DNA of 64,000 bases from the NCBI RefSeq assembly GCF_001661495.1, contig NZ_BDDT01000005.1:124001-188000 (forward strand), in the 5' to 3' direction. This stretch comes from Pseudoalteromonas prydzensis (lineage in GTDB: Bacteria; Pseudomonadota; Gammaproteobacteria; Enterobacterales; Alteromonadaceae). Shown in pieces: positions 34,763 through 44,273 of this stretch (within the stretch, counting starts at the first letter, position 1; each line of letters starts with the position of its first letter). The notes beneath the pieces are model-generated. The model did not search any database, had not been told where the DNA came from, and saw only the letters and a program-made list of their open reading frames with translations. Position numbers and translations under genes: made by a program.

Positions 34763-37258
34763 TTATTGCTCTCTAAGTGCACGCATAGGATCAGCATTTA
34801 TGATACGCCATACTACCAAAATAATGGCAATAAAGACGATAGCAATCAATAAACTAGTGAATATAGTAAGTGCCTGCCAGGAAAAAGCCGGTAATAAAGG
34901 TATTTGTAATTGCAGCAGCAAATAAATACCACATGCAAGTGTAATCGCAATGACAAGTGCGCTCAGTAGTAAACCATTAAAGCTTTTAATGGTACGTTTC
35001 ATAAGATTACTACGACTTGCTCCAGTTGCCATACGAATGGCAAGCTCAAAGCGTTTTAGTTCTGTAAAGCTCATTGCCATACCGTTACTGCCCACTGCAG
35101 CTAACAGTAGCGTTAATACCGATAATGCACTGATAAAGTAAAACTGTACACGTGCTGGCATTGTTTGTTCGTCCCAGCGTTCAGTCAGTGTACGAGCTTT
35201 AACTTCGTTGACTTGTGGATGAGCACTTTTAATTGCTTGAATAATAGCGCTCTTAGCAAACTCTTGCCCCTGGGGCAGTTGCATCACTAAGTTTATTGTT
35301 GAGGTGTTGCTCTTGTCAGTATAAAGCATAGCTGGGTAGCCTTGGTTTTTAGCCATAATAGTATAGGTATCGGCAACCACTCCAATGATGCGTCGGCTAG
35401 CAATTTTTTTATCTATGACAGATTCAAGCGTGCCGTCAGTCGAGATTTGTTTCGCAAAGGTCTCGTTGATCAGCGCCACATCATCTAAATCTTGGTATTG
35501 TGTTTGGCTAATATTTTGCCCAGCTAGTAGGGTCAAGCCAAATGTATCCACGTAATCAGCCGCTATATTAATATTCATAAAGGTGAACCTTTTTTGGGTT
35601 TCATCATCCTGATTCATGCTAATTGTGGTATTAAAATTAAACGGTTCACCTTGGCTTTGTAATATGGTTATAGTTGGTTGAAGCTTTTTTACAGCTTGAC
35701 TTAATTGGCGCTTTATATCGAGTGTGCCCAAAAAGCGTTGTTTCGCTTTTTGCTCGCTGTCTGGATCATTATCTAGCTCGGCTTTTTGTGCTTCCAACTC
35801 GGCATTAGTTAAAAGAGCTTTCTCGTTATTGTGTAGGCTTATTTGGGCAATAAGTGTATTACCAGGGGTAAAACCTAAATCGACATTTAAGGTGTTATAA
35901 GCCGCATTCGCTAGCATGGCGGTACCCGTTAATATCACTGCGGCAGAGCTTAATTGTGCAATAAAAAGTATGCGACTAAGCATGGTTATTTTCCCTGCAT
36001 TAACGCCTTTATTACCGTTATTTAAATTACTAATTAGCTGTGTTTGATCAAATTGTCGGGTTGATAAAAAAGCAAAAAATAGATTGATAGTTAAAACCGC
36101 CACTAGCGCAACTAGCATGGTTGAAGCGTCAATTTTGACTAGTTCGAGCATTTCGATATTACCACCACTGATTATCGGTAAGATGCGGATCAACCACGCA
36201 GCACCGAGCAACCCTAATACTGCGGCAAGTAAAAAGGTGCTGAGATTTTCTAAGAAACTCATCACCAAGAGCTTATTGCGGGTAGCGCCCATACATAGAT
36301 GAGTAGCAAATTCTTGCTCACGCTGTTGATAGTGAGCAATAAACAAATTGAGCAGGTTTAAGCTTGCCATGATGAGTAAAATGGTAACAGTGGCGAGTAA
36401 AAACCAGATCATAGTTTGCTGCTCAGCCATTAAGATCTCTCGATAGAGCATGACAGTGCTTTTAGGATTCATACTTTCAAACATTTGCTGCATTGGACCA
36501 AGTTGATCAGCTTGTTGTTGGTAATATTGCTGCCAGAATTCTTCGATGTCGTTCGCTGTGATTGCTCGTTGAGTTTGTCGAAACAGCGGTTGTAGGCTGC
36601 CATCAATGGTCATTTGGGTCGGTTTTGCGGCTTGCTCAGCTAAGTTATAATACAACCATATTTGCTGGGCGTACTTTTCGTCATTTTCGGATGTGAAAGA
36701 CGAAAAATCAGCAACGACACCACGAACTTGTAGCGACTGGCCTTCAAGTTGCAGGGTTTGCCCGATTACATTAGCATTATTTTGAAATGCGCTGCGCCAC
36801 AGGCTTGCGGAAATCCACACGGCGTTGTGGCTGTTTTCTTGGTTTGCTTGTTCGCCGAGTAATAGTTCACCGCCGACGACAGTCATAAAGTTATCACTGG
36901 CATCAAAGCGCGATACAGGGTAAGCAACGTCATGTACTTTTATGGCGCTGTCATCTACTTGCAAGCCTGCAAATTGACCATACTCTTTATATTGTTCAGC
37001 TAATAGTGCAAGGCGCTTGGTGGTAAATATTGATACTCGCATATCCTCTGAGACAGCCATAGTGCGGTTAATTGCATAGAGGCTCTGTTCGTCTTTAATA
37101 TCGGGTAACGGTTTAAAAATCAGATTACTACTCATTGCTACCACAGTTAACACCGCTGCCAGCGTGAAACTTAGCGTGATTAAAATAGGCAAAGATAAGC
37201 GTGGTAAGGTAAATAACCTCAAAACGCCATGGCGTAGAGCGCGAAGGTAAAAACTCAT
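34763..37258 (-). CDS. FtsX/MacB-type ABC transporter permease, module 1
   Basis: An 831-aa inner-membrane protein with two FtsX-like halves. Each has an N-terminal helix, a large periplasmic (MacB_PCD) domain and three C-terminal helices, e.g. LATVTILLIMASLNLLNLFIAH and LSVLTLLLAAVGSNGMAMSF. The C-terminus has the coupling motif RFELAIRMATGASRSNLM. It overlaps the ATPase gene by 4 bp (ATGA), so both are coupled. Permeases of this kind do not pump small molecules through the membrane but drive envelope processes or export from the periplasm. The HlyD adaptor upstream suggests tripartite export, as in MacAB. Confidence 0.92.
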   Translation of the reverse strand: MSFYLRALRHGVLRLFTLPRLSLPILITLSFTLAAVLTVVAMSSNLIFKPLPDIKDEQSLYAINRTMAVSEDMRVSIFTTKRLALLAEQYKEYGQFAGLQVDDSAIKVHDVAYPVSRFDASDNFMTVVGGELLLGEQANQENSHNAVWISASLWRSAFQNNANVIGQTLQLEGQSLQVRGVVADFSSFTSENDEKYAQQIWLYYNLAEQAAKPTQMTIDGSLQPLFRQTQRAITANDIEEFWQQYYQQQADQLGPMQQMFESMNPKSTVMLYREILMAEQQTMIWFLLATVTILLIMASLNLLNLFIAHYQQREQEFATHLCMGATRNKLLVMSFLENLSTFLLAAVLGLLGAAWLIRILPIISGGNIEMLELVKIDASTMLVALVAVLTINLFFAFLSTRQFDQTQLISNLNNGNKGVNAGKITMLSRILFIAQLSSAAVILTGTAMLANAAYNTLNVDLGFTPGNTLIAQISLHNNEKALLTNAELEAQKAELDNDPDSEQKAKQRFLGTLDIKRQLSQAVKKLQPTITILQSQGEPFNFNTTISMNQDDETQKRFTFMNINIAADYVDTFGLTLLAGQNISQTQYQDLDDVALINETFAKQISTDGTLESVIDKKIASRRIIGVVADTYTIMAKNQGYPAMLYTDKSNTSTINLVMQLPQGQEFAKSAIIQAIKSAHPQVNEVKARTLTERWDEQTMPARVQFYFISALSVLTLLLAAVGSNGMAMSFTELKRFELAIRMATGASRSNLMKRTIKSFNGLLLSALVIAITLACGIYLLLQLQIPLLPAFSWQALTIFTSLLIAIVFIAIILVVWRIINADPMRALREQ

Positions 37259-37947
37259 GCTACCGCCTCCTGATGCTCAACTAACACCTTGCCATCAAAT
37301 AAGCGAATTTGACGCTGCGCCATTTGGCTATAACGTTCGTCATGGGTCACCATGACCACGGTGGCGCCTTGCTTATTTAGCTCAAGTAGTAGCTGCATAA
37401 CAGCATCGCCATTTTGGCTATCTAAGTTACCAGTCGGCTCATCGACAAGTAGTAAGTCTGGGTTGCCAACAAGCGCGCGGGCAATCGCAACCCGTTGCTG
37501 CTGCCCGCCAGAGAGTTGGCTTGGTTTATGATTTAAACGGGCGCTCATGTTAACTGCTGCTAATTGTTGTTCTACAGCGGCTGTTATGTCTTTGCTTGGC
37601 GTACCGCGATGCTCCAGCGGCAGAGCTACGTTTTCAAATACAGTTAAGCTATCGATTAAATTAAAGGACTGAAATACATAGCCAATGTGTTTGTTTCGTA
37701 CACTTGAGCGTTGATCAACATTAAGGCTGTGGGTATCAATATTCGCAAGTTGATAGTGGCCATCGGTTGGCGTATCTAGCAGTCCTAAAATACTAAGTAA
37801 GGTTGATTTGCCGCAGCCAGATGAGCCTGATATGGCAATAAATTCGCCTTTATTTATTGTTAAAGAGACATCCTGTAGTGCATGGGTTTTAACTTGGCCT
37901 TTGCTATACACTTTATTGATGTTGTTAATGGTAACGAGTGCAGTCAT
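37255..37947 (-). CDS. ABC transporter ATP-binding protein (MacB/LolD-like), module 1
   Basis: A 230-aa protein. The ATG at 37947 is chosen because aaggaa lies 7 nt upstream; the frame runs further but without such a site. Walker A is GSSGCGKST (41-49), the Q-loop reads VFQSFNLIDSLTVFENVALP, the signature is LSGGQQQR, Walker B is LLLVDEP and the H-loop is VMVTHDE. It belongs to the short LolD/MacB-type ATPases that pair with FtsX-like permeases. It starts 11 bp after the HlyD stop and is followed by the permease with a 4-bp overlap. Confidence 0.94.
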   Translation of the reverse strand: MTALVTINNINKVYSKGQVKTHALQDVSLTINKGEFIAISGSSGCGKSTLLSILGLLDTPTDGHYQLANIDTHSLNVDQRSSVRNKHIGYVFQSFNLIDSLTVFENVALPLEHRGTPSKDITAAVEQQLAAVNMSARLNHKPSQLSGGQQQRVAIARALVGNPDLLLVDEPTGNLDSQNGDAVMQLLLELNKQGATVVMVTHDERYSQMAQRQIRLFDGKVLVEHQEAVA

Positions 37948-37958
37948 GGTATTGTTCC

Positions 37959-39215
37959 TTAAAGTTTTGCTGTATCTAGCGCCAAGTGGCTGTAAGTATG
38001 CCATTGGCTTAAATCATTTGTGATAATTTTTTCACCGGCGTTTGCACCGGCGATGATGAGTAATTCTGTGCCTGTTAGTTCGCCAAAGGTGATCTCTTGT
38101 TGCTGTAGTTGTGCTTGATTCGCTAAGTGTTTGTAGAGCAGTTGCGCACCAAGTGGTTTTAATCCTGGTTGCTGGCTTACATAGAGGGCGTTTTCTTTAC
38201 GCTCAACAAATACCAATGCATTGACAGGCTGCGCAGGGCGCAGATTGGTCGGTAATGGTTCACTTAGGTGTACTTCGGCAATAATAAAGCCGTTTTCGAC
38301 CACGGATGCCAATTGTTTTACGGTGCCTTTTAACATACCCGATGGGTGTTTTAGGTCGACTCGGGCACCAAGTTGAATACGCTCCGCCATGCGCTGAGGA
38401 ATATTTAACTTAGCCATTAGTTGGCTTTTTGATCCCACTCGCGCCATTGCTTGCCCTTGGTTGACACGTTGACCAAGTTCAATATCTAAACGTTGTAATG
38501 TGCCTGCTATTCCTGCGGTGATTGTTAATGCCGTCACTTTATTACTGACTAAATCTACTTGTTTTTGCTGCTGTGTTAATAAAATTTGTTGCTGCTGCAG
38601 TTCTAACTTGTGCATTTCTTTTTGCTTTTCAAAACGGTAGTTTGCAAACTCAAGGCGCTTCTGCAGTTGTTGGTATTTCAACGTGGCACGCTCTAAATCA
38701 ATTTTCGCGGCAATACCTTGCTCTGATAAGCGCTGATTGACATCAACATCTAATTTAGCGCTCTGTATTTGGCTATCAATATCAGCAAGTTCAGCTTGAA
38801 AAGTGAGTTGCTCATTTTGTTTTTGAAACTTAAATGCCGCGAATTCAGAATGCATTCGCTCAAGCTTGGCTTGGGCTTCATAGAATTGCTGTTCTAGATC
38901 TGGGTTGGTGAGTTTGGCTATTACAGTGTCGGCTTCAACATCTGCGCCAGCGCGCAGGTAAATTTCACTGACTTGACCCACGGCAGGGGCACTAATTAGA
39001 CGCTCATAGCGTGAGGTATATTGACCATACACTGGCGTCATAATATCAATATCACCTTGTTGGACGGTCACTACATTGAGCGTACTAGCATTTAGCTGTG
39101 GCATAGCTGGTTGCACCGTAAAATACCCGATGCAGGCAAGTAGTATCAGTGCCGTAACAATGAGGGTTATTTTGAGTTTGTTTCGTTTGGTGGTGTGCTC
39201 AATATTAATATTCAT
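37959..39215 (-). CDS. HlyD-family periplasmic adaptor, module 1
   Basis: A 418-aa protein with one N-terminal membrane helix (about residues 17-33). A long coiled-coil hairpin (about 110-215, e.g. QFYEAQAKLERMHSEFAAF) lies between lipoyl-like halves, and a beta-barrel follows. This is the membrane-fusion-protein architecture. It is the first gene of the minus-strand operon and should link the ABC transporter to an outer-membrane channel of the TolC type, which is not encoded here. The start ATG lacks a strong ribosome binding site. It is divergent from the RND efflux pair across 372 bp. Confidence 0.9.
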   Translation of the reverse strand: MNINIEHTTKRNKLKITLIVTALILLACIGYFTVQPAMPQLNASTLNVVTVQQGDIDIMTPVYGQYTSRYERLISAPAVGQVSEIYLRAGADVEADTVIAKLTNPDLEQQFYEAQAKLERMHSEFAAFKFQKQNEQLTFQAELADIDSQIQSAKLDVDVNQRLSEQGIAAKIDLERATLKYQQLQKRLEFANYRFEKQKEMHKLELQQQQILLTQQQKQVDLVSNKVTALTITAGIAGTLQRLDIELGQRVNQGQAMARVGSKSQLMAKLNIPQRMAERIQLGARVDLKHPSGMLKGTVKQLASVVENGFIIAEVHLSEPLPTNLRPAQPVNALVFVERKENALYVSQQPGLKPLGAQLLYKHLANQAQLQQQEITFGELTGTELLIIAGANAGEKIITNDLSQWHTYSHLALDTAKL

Positions 39216-39587
39216 AATCTACAAATCTGCGTGGTTGATAGTGTAGTGAATGAAAATTTGATGCCAAAAATAAATAGTGTTTATTTTCAATTGTTTAATT
39301 TTATTTTTGGTGATTCTAAAATGATGATTGTTCGATATCGAACACGGGGTTGTGCGGTTTTGAAAACAACAATGACATCGTTTGTCTATGTTGTGTATAA
39401 AGTGATTGTTCTGGTGAATAATTGATCGCTTGAGATTAACAGATAAAGCTAAAGTACTTGTTATAAAGATCGACAGTAAAGGCTGTAAAAAATATGTAGG
39501 TTTTGTAACAGTTGCTTACAAATGTCACGTTAATGTTTCATCCAGCTCTGTTATTATGGCCCTAGTAGAAATTTAGGGGTATTGATT
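39216..39587. other. Divergent promoter region of the ABC and RND export operons
   Basis: This 372-bp region separates two export operons and has no convincing gene; a frame at 39195-39425 overlaps the divergent HlyD start and looks like a shadow. It must carry both promoters. The only strong element seen is the palindrome at 39330-39343. A TGGCATC-N4-TTTC match near 39258-39273 (minus strand) resembles a sigma-54 site but lacks the GC of the -12 box. Confidence 0.6.
39330..39343. promoter_or_regulatory. Perfect 14-bp palindrome in the divergent export promoter region
   Basis: GTTCGATATCGAAC is a perfect palindrome, 115 bp upstream of the HlyD ATG and 245 bp upstream of the RND adaptor ATG. 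It could be a repressor operator; the protein is unknown. Confidence 0.45.
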
Positions 39588-40766
39588 ATGCGAACAAGTA
39601 TTTTGAAATGGGCGCTTCCTTTTGTCGCGCTGAGCGTAGGAATTGCAGGTTTTGCTGGGATAAATGCAATGGCTCAAGAACCAGAAAAAAAAGAAGTCGT
39701 TGATACTCGACCGGTTGTAAAAGTGGAACCTGTCGCCGCTAATGACCATCAAGTTATGATTAATAGCTATGGTGAGGTTAGGCCATTAGAGAGCACCTAT
39801 TTATCAGCACAAGTATCGGGTGAAGTGGTGAGTTGGCATCCGAATTTTGTGGCGGGCGGTATCGTAGCCCGCGGCGAAACATTATTCAGTATTGAAAAAG
39901 ATAACTATCAGGCTGCTGTATTACAGGCAGAAGCCGAACTTGCCCAAGCTCAAGCACAACTAATTGAAGAGCAAGCGCAAGCACAAGTCGCTGAAGATGA
40001 AGCAAAACGTTTTCCAGGTAAAGAGCGTACGGCATTATTTTTACGCGAGCCACAAGTGCTCAGTGCACAAGCATCGGTTAAATCTGCACAAGCACGGTTA
40101 AAGCGCGCGCAACGTGATTTAGATAATTGCGAAGTTACCGCTCCTTATGATGCACTAGTTGTGAACCGTGAAATTGGTGTTGGCCAATATATTAATATGG
40201 GCACTCAAGTTGCGGAACTAAATAATATAGAAACCGCAGAAGTGATCATCCCTATTGCAGGTTTTGACAGTGTGTTTTTACCTGAGCGTGTGAAAGGTAT
40301 TACTGCCACGGTTATAAAAACCGGTTTGCATGGTTTCACTCGTGAAGCAGTGATCGACCGTGATTTAGGGGTTGTTGATAACGCCACGCGCATGAGTAGC
40401 TTGGTGGTGCGTATTGAAGATCCCTATGGTTTAGTGAATAAACAACATGCGATTAAATACGGCAGCTATGTACAAGTAAGCTTTGCTGGCACCACGTTGC
40501 AAAATATTTATCGTTTACCGCAAGAATTAGTAAATAATCAAACTGTGTGGATTGTAAATGACGAGCAGCAGCTGGAGCCTCGTAAAGTAAAAGTAATTCG
40601 CGAAGAAGGCGAATACTTTTATATTAGCGATGGTTTAGAAGCCAATGATCAGCTAGTGCTTACTTTACCTGAATATCCACAAAAGGGCATGGCAGTAAAA
40701 ATCGCTGGTGTTCAGGATGTAAAAAAAGTTGAGGCACTTGATAGTGCCGCCACTGAAAAACTATAA
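39588..40766 (+). CDS. RND efflux periplasmic adaptor subunit
   Basis: A 392-aa protein counted from the ATG at 39588 (aggggt 8 nt upstream). A signal or anchor helix at about residues 5-27 is followed by lipoyl halves (STYLSAQVSGEVVSWHP and LFSIEKDNYQAAV), a helical hairpin of Ala/Gln-rich heptads (about 105-160), and a barrel region with CEVTAPYDALVVNREIGVGQYI before it. It should bridge the inner-membrane RND pump encoded 15 bp downstream and an outer-membrane channel. Substrates are unknown. Confidence 0.92.
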   Translation: MRTSILKWALPFVALSVGIAGFAGINAMAQEPEKKEVVDTRPVVKVEPVAANDHQVMINSYGEVRPLESTYLSAQVSGEVVSWHPNFVAGGIVARGETLFSIEKDNYQAAVLQAEAELAQAQAQLIEEQAQAQVAEDEAKRFPGKERTALFLREPQVLSAQASVKSAQARLKRAQRDLDNCEVTAPYDALVVNREIGVGQYINMGTQVAELNNIETAEVIIPIAGFDSVFLPERVKGITATVIKTGLHGFTREAVIDRDLGVVDNATRMSSLVVRIEDPYGLVNKQHAIKYGSYVQVSFAGTTLQNIYRLPQELVNNQTVWIVNDEQQLEPRKVKVIREEGEYFYISDGLEANDQLVLTLPEYPQKGMAVKIAGVQDVKKVEALDSAATEKL

Positions 40767-40781
40767 AAGGTAGACTGCGTT

Positions 40782-43700
40782 ATGACTAACACTGAACTGC
40801 CAAACAGTGAAAAACAAACAGGCCTAATCGCTTATTTTGCCAATAACTCTGTCGCGGCAAATTTAATGATGGTGTTCATTATTGCGATGGGGCTTATTAG
40901 CTTTGCAACGATGCAACGTCAGATGTTTCCGAACATTGAAATTAACTATATTACTATCAATGCCAATTACCCTGGGGCATCGCCGCAAGAAATGGAAGAA
41001 AGTATCTTAATTAAGATTGAGGAATCTTTAAAAGATATTACGGAAATTAAAAAAGGTGTGTACCGCGCGTTTCGTAATGGCGGCAGTGCTCAGCTAGAAA
41101 TAAGCACTGATGCTGAGCTTACTGAGGTGCTGGATAAAATTAAATTGCGGGTAGATGGCATTGCGACATTTCCTGCTGGGATGGAACCGGTCACCATTAG
41201 TCAAATTGAATTTCGTCAAGATGTAATCGGCATGACGTTAGTCGCTGACTTACCTCTTAATGAACTAAAACCCATAGCTAATCGCATCGAAAATGAGTTG
41301 TTGCAGCTTTCAAATGTGTCATTAGTGGTCAATGATGTTCCACTGGATGAAATTGCCATTGAAATTGAACCTGACACCCTACGCCAATACAACTTAACGT
41401 TAAGTGAAGTCGCTAATGCTGTGCGTCGATATTCGGCCAACTTTTCAGCTGGACAGCTAAAAACCGATGCTGGTGTGATTTCAGTGCGGGTTGAAAATCA
41501 ATTTTATTCAGGTGAAGAGTTCCGCCAAATACCAGTGAAGATTGGTGATAATGGGGCGAAAGTTTTACTGCAGGATATAGCTGTCATTAAAGATCAGTTC
41601 ACAGAAGGTGAACGTTATTTCAAATTTAATGGTGAAAATGCAGTTTATTTATCGGTAAAAGCAACGGAAGATCAAAGTATTATTCCTGTTGCGGATTCAG
41701 TAAAGGCATTTATCGATCAAAAAAATAAAGAGTTACCACCGGGTGTACGTTTAGAGCCGTTAATGGACTTTACTTACTACCTTAATGCGCGTTTAGACAT
41801 GATGATAAATAACTTGATCCAAGGTGCTATCTTAGTGGCCATTATGCTGTCATTATTCTTACGCTTTAAGTTGGCGCTATGGGTTATGGTTGGCTTACCG
41901 TTGTGCTTTTTAGGTGCGATGATGATGATGCCATTATTTGGTGTCACCATTAATATTTTGTCATTATTTGCCTTTATTATGGTGCTAGGGATTGTGGTGG
42001 ATGACGCCATTGTCATCGGGGAAAGCGCCTACACTGAGATAGAGAAAAAAGGCGGTGGTGTAGTGAATGTTGTTAACGGCGCTAAAAAAGTCGCAACTCC
42101 TGCTACCTTTGGTGTATTAACTACTGTTGCGGTATTTGCGCCATTTACCTTATCTTCAGGTCCTGAAAGTGCGTTCTTTTACGGTATTGCTGTAGTCGTT
42201 ATGCTGTGTTTAATATTCAGCTTAATCGAGTCAAAGCTCATTCTACCTGCACATATTGCCCATACTAATTTTCCGCCAATTAAACCTGATAGCTGGCGTG
42301 CTCGTTTTAATAAACGCTTTTTTGGTTTTGTTAACGGCCCATACAGACGCTTTATCGTGCAATGTGTTGAATGGCGTTGGGCGGTATTTTTCTCGTTTGT
42401 TGCCTTGCTCATTATTACGTTTGCTTTGATCGCCTCAAACCAAGTGCGTACGGGGTTTATGCCGAAGATCCCACATGATTATCCGCAAATTAATCTAGAG
42501 ATGAACGACAACGTTTCAGATTTGCAAACCATTGAAGCAATTCGCGAAATTGAGGCCATGGTGGTTGCTGTAGATAAAGAAACTGAGCGTGAATATGGGC
42601 AAAAGCTGATCAGAGATGTACTGGTGTTTAACCAAGGCCGCACAGAAGCACAATTACTTGCGCCTTTAGTTGAAGAAGATTTACGCCCTTATAATGCCTT
42701 TGAACTTTCTCGTCGCTGGCGTGAGCAGATGCCAGTTATTGCCGGTGTTAAGTCGTTAACGATTTATGATGACGTAAATGCTCAAGGTGGTGGCGATGGT
42801 GAGTTTGGTTACTTGTTGTATGGTTCAGATATCGACACTTTAAATGATGCTGGACGCCGCTTTATTCAATTATTGCAGCAGCAAGAAGGCCTATTTGATA
42901 TTAGTTCGACTATCGACCCAGCAAGTAAAGAAGTGCAAATGAGCTTAAAACCGGTCGCGTATGATCTAGGCCTGGATTTAGCGTCGATTGCTAATCAAGT
43001 CGGTGCTAGTTTTTACGGTGGCGAGGCGCAGCGCGTAATTCGTCGCGGTGAGGAAGTACGCGTAATGGTGCGTTACCCTAAACTGACTCGCGAAGCATTT
43101 TCATCGCTTAAGCATGCCGTTATTACAACCCCACAAGGCAAAGAAGTGCTGCTAGGTGATGTGGTTGAGCTAACAGAAACACCGGGTATCAGCTATATTC
43201 GTCGTGAAGGTGGTTATCGTACCGTTTATGTGTATGGCAATATTGATGAAGAGCTCATAGAGCCAACAGAAGTCATTAAGCAAGTTAAAGATAAGTTATT
43301 GCCGCAACTTAAAGAAGAATACCCCAGTGTTAAATCTGAGCTTGGTGGTGCAATTGAAGAGCAGCAAGCGCAAGCCAACCAACAGATAATGTTCTTTGTC
43401 GGTGGCATGATTTTAGTGTATATCTTGTTAGCTGTACCGCTGAAAAGCTATGCACAACCTTTGATTGTGATGTCGGTTATTCCATTTAGTTTAACGGGCG
43501 CAATTTGGGGGCATTATTGGTTTGGTTTAGATCTAACCTTAATGTCTGGCTTTGGCATCATTGCCGCTGCGGGTGTAGTTATCAATGACTCGCTGGTGAT
43601 GACCGACTTTGTTAACCAAGCCCGCCGAGAAGGTATCGCGATTAAAGATGCGGTAATAGAAGCCGGTTGCGCACGTTTTAGGCCAATACTACTGACCTCT

Positions 43701-43937
43701 ATCACCACCTTTGCGGGTGTACTACCGATCATGTTTGAAACCAGCCTACAAGCTAGATTTGTAATACCGATGGCTGTCGCACTTGGTTTTGCGGTGATGT
43801 TTGCTACGCTGATCACATTACTACTTGTGCCGTGTTTGTACATTATTATGAGCGATGTCGGTAAAGTGTTTAAAGCAATTTTTGCTAAAGTAGTTCGCCT
43901 ATTTAAACGTAGACAAGCAGCGCAGTTAGATCGATAG
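40782..43937 (+). CDS. RND-family efflux pump permease (AcrB-like)
   Basis: A 1051-aa inner-membrane protein with the two-fold RND layout: 12 helices and two large periplasmic loops. The first helix is followed by MQRQMFPNIEINYITINANYPGASPQEMEE. The proton-relay Asp pair in helix 4 is visible in LGIVVDDAIVIGES. The second half holds GFGIIAAAGVVINDSLVM and RFRPILLTSITT-like motifs. The adaptor precedes it by 15 bp. The pair probably extrudes hydrophobic compounds or metals; length and motifs fit the drug (HAE) class more than the CusA class. It is followed by a terminator. Confidence 0.94.
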   Translation: MTNTELPNSEKQTGLIAYFANNSVAANLMMVFIIAMGLISFATMQRQMFPNIEINYITINANYPGASPQEMEESILIKIEESLKDITEIKKGVYRAFRNGGSAQLEISTDAELTEVLDKIKLRVDGIATFPAGMEPVTISQIEFRQDVIGMTLVADLPLNELKPIANRIENELLQLSNVSLVVNDVPLDEIAIEIEPDTLRQYNLTLSEVANAVRRYSANFSAGQLKTDAGVISVRVENQFYSGEEFRQIPVKIGDNGAKVLLQDIAVIKDQFTEGERYFKFNGENAVYLSVKATEDQSIIPVADSVKAFIDQKNKELPPGVRLEPLMDFTYYLNARLDMMINNLIQGAILVAIMLSLFLRFKLALWVMVGLPLCFLGAMMMMPLFGVTINILSLFAFIMVLGIVVDDAIVIGESAYTEIEKKGGGVVNVVNGAKKVATPATFGVLTTVAVFAPFTLSSGPESAFFYGIAVVVMLCLIFSLIESKLILPAHIAHTNFPPIKPDSWRARFNKRFFGFVNGPYRRFIVQCVEWRWAVFFSFVALLIITFALIASNQVRTGFMPKIPHDYPQINLEMNDNVSDLQTIEAIREIEAMVVAVDKETEREYGQKLIRDVLVFNQGRTEAQLLAPLVEEDLRPYNAFELSRRWREQMPVIAGVKSLTIYDDVNAQGGGDGEFGYLLYGSDIDTLNDAGRRFIQLLQQQEGLFDISSTIDPASKEVQMSLKPVAYDLGLDLASIANQVGASFYGGEAQRVIRRGEEVRVMVRYPKLTREAFSSLKHAVITTPQGKEVLLGDVVELTETPGISYIRREGGYRTVYVYGNIDEELIEPTEVIKQVKDKLLPQLKEEYPSVKSELGGAIEEQQAQANQQIMFFVGGMILVYILLAVPLKSYAQPLIVMSVIPFSLTGAIWGHYWFGLDLTLMSGFGIIAAAGVVINDSLVMTDFVNQARREGIAIKDAVIEAGCARFRPILLTSITTFAGVLPIMFETSLQARFVIPMAVALGFAVMFATLITLLLVPCLYIIMSDVGKVFKAIFAKVVRLFKRRQAAQLDR

Positions 43938-43960
43938 TTTTAAGTTTTCACTATTTCAAA

Positions 43961-43988
43961 AGCCAATACTTTATGTATTGGCTTTTTT
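43961..43988 (+). terminator. Terminator of the RND efflux operon
   Basis: agccaatac/gtattggct form a 9-bp stem with a 5-nt loop followed by a run of T, 23 bp after the pump stop codon. Confidence 0.9.
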
Positions 43989-44065
43989 GTTTTATAGACC
44001 TAAGTATTGGTTTTTATTGGCGGTTACATTCTTTAGTTTGATCTTTGTACTGTGTCACATTATAC

Positions 44066-44160
44066 TCACGATGTTTTGGCAAACTAATCGAAAGGTTAGG
44101 ACGCAAAGTTTCCGGTCTAAGGTTTTAGCATGCTAAAACTAGGATAGCGGGGCCGTCGCA
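44066..44160 (+). ncRNA. Class I cyclic-di-GMP riboswitch (GEMM-I)
   Basis: The sequence carries all conserved GEMM-I blocks in order: GGCAAAC, then a stem closed by a GAAA tetraloop at 44090-44093, GGACGCAAAG, UUUCCGGUCUAAGG, a variable stem gttttagc/gctaaaac and the conserved AGGAUAGCGGGG. The outer P1 helix pairs CGAUG with CGUCG. This agrees with the Vc1/Vc2-type aptamer of Vibrio cholerae, where Vc1 controls gbpA. The aptamer ends about 115 nt upstream of the GbpA-like gene, which leaves room for an expression platform (possible stems cacag/ctgtg at about 44161-44186 and tatcca/tggata at about 44225-44244). The switch direction is unknown. Confidence 0.92.
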
Positions 44161-44273
44161 CAGGGTAATTTTAACTTCACTGTGTGTCATTAGCCCTACA
44201 AAGTAGTGAAAAAGTATTTCTTTTATCCAATAAATGCTGGATAGTACCTATTAGATGTTCTTAAGGTGTTGCT

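Noticed and set aside
39258..39273. Possible sigma-54 promoter upstream of the HlyD gene
   Set aside because: The -24 part (TGGCATC) is acceptable but the -12 part reads TTTC, without the invariant GC.
39195..39425. 76-codon frame between the ABC and RND operons
   Set aside because: It overlaps the divergent HlyD start, has no ribosome binding site and low-complexity A/T-rich composition.
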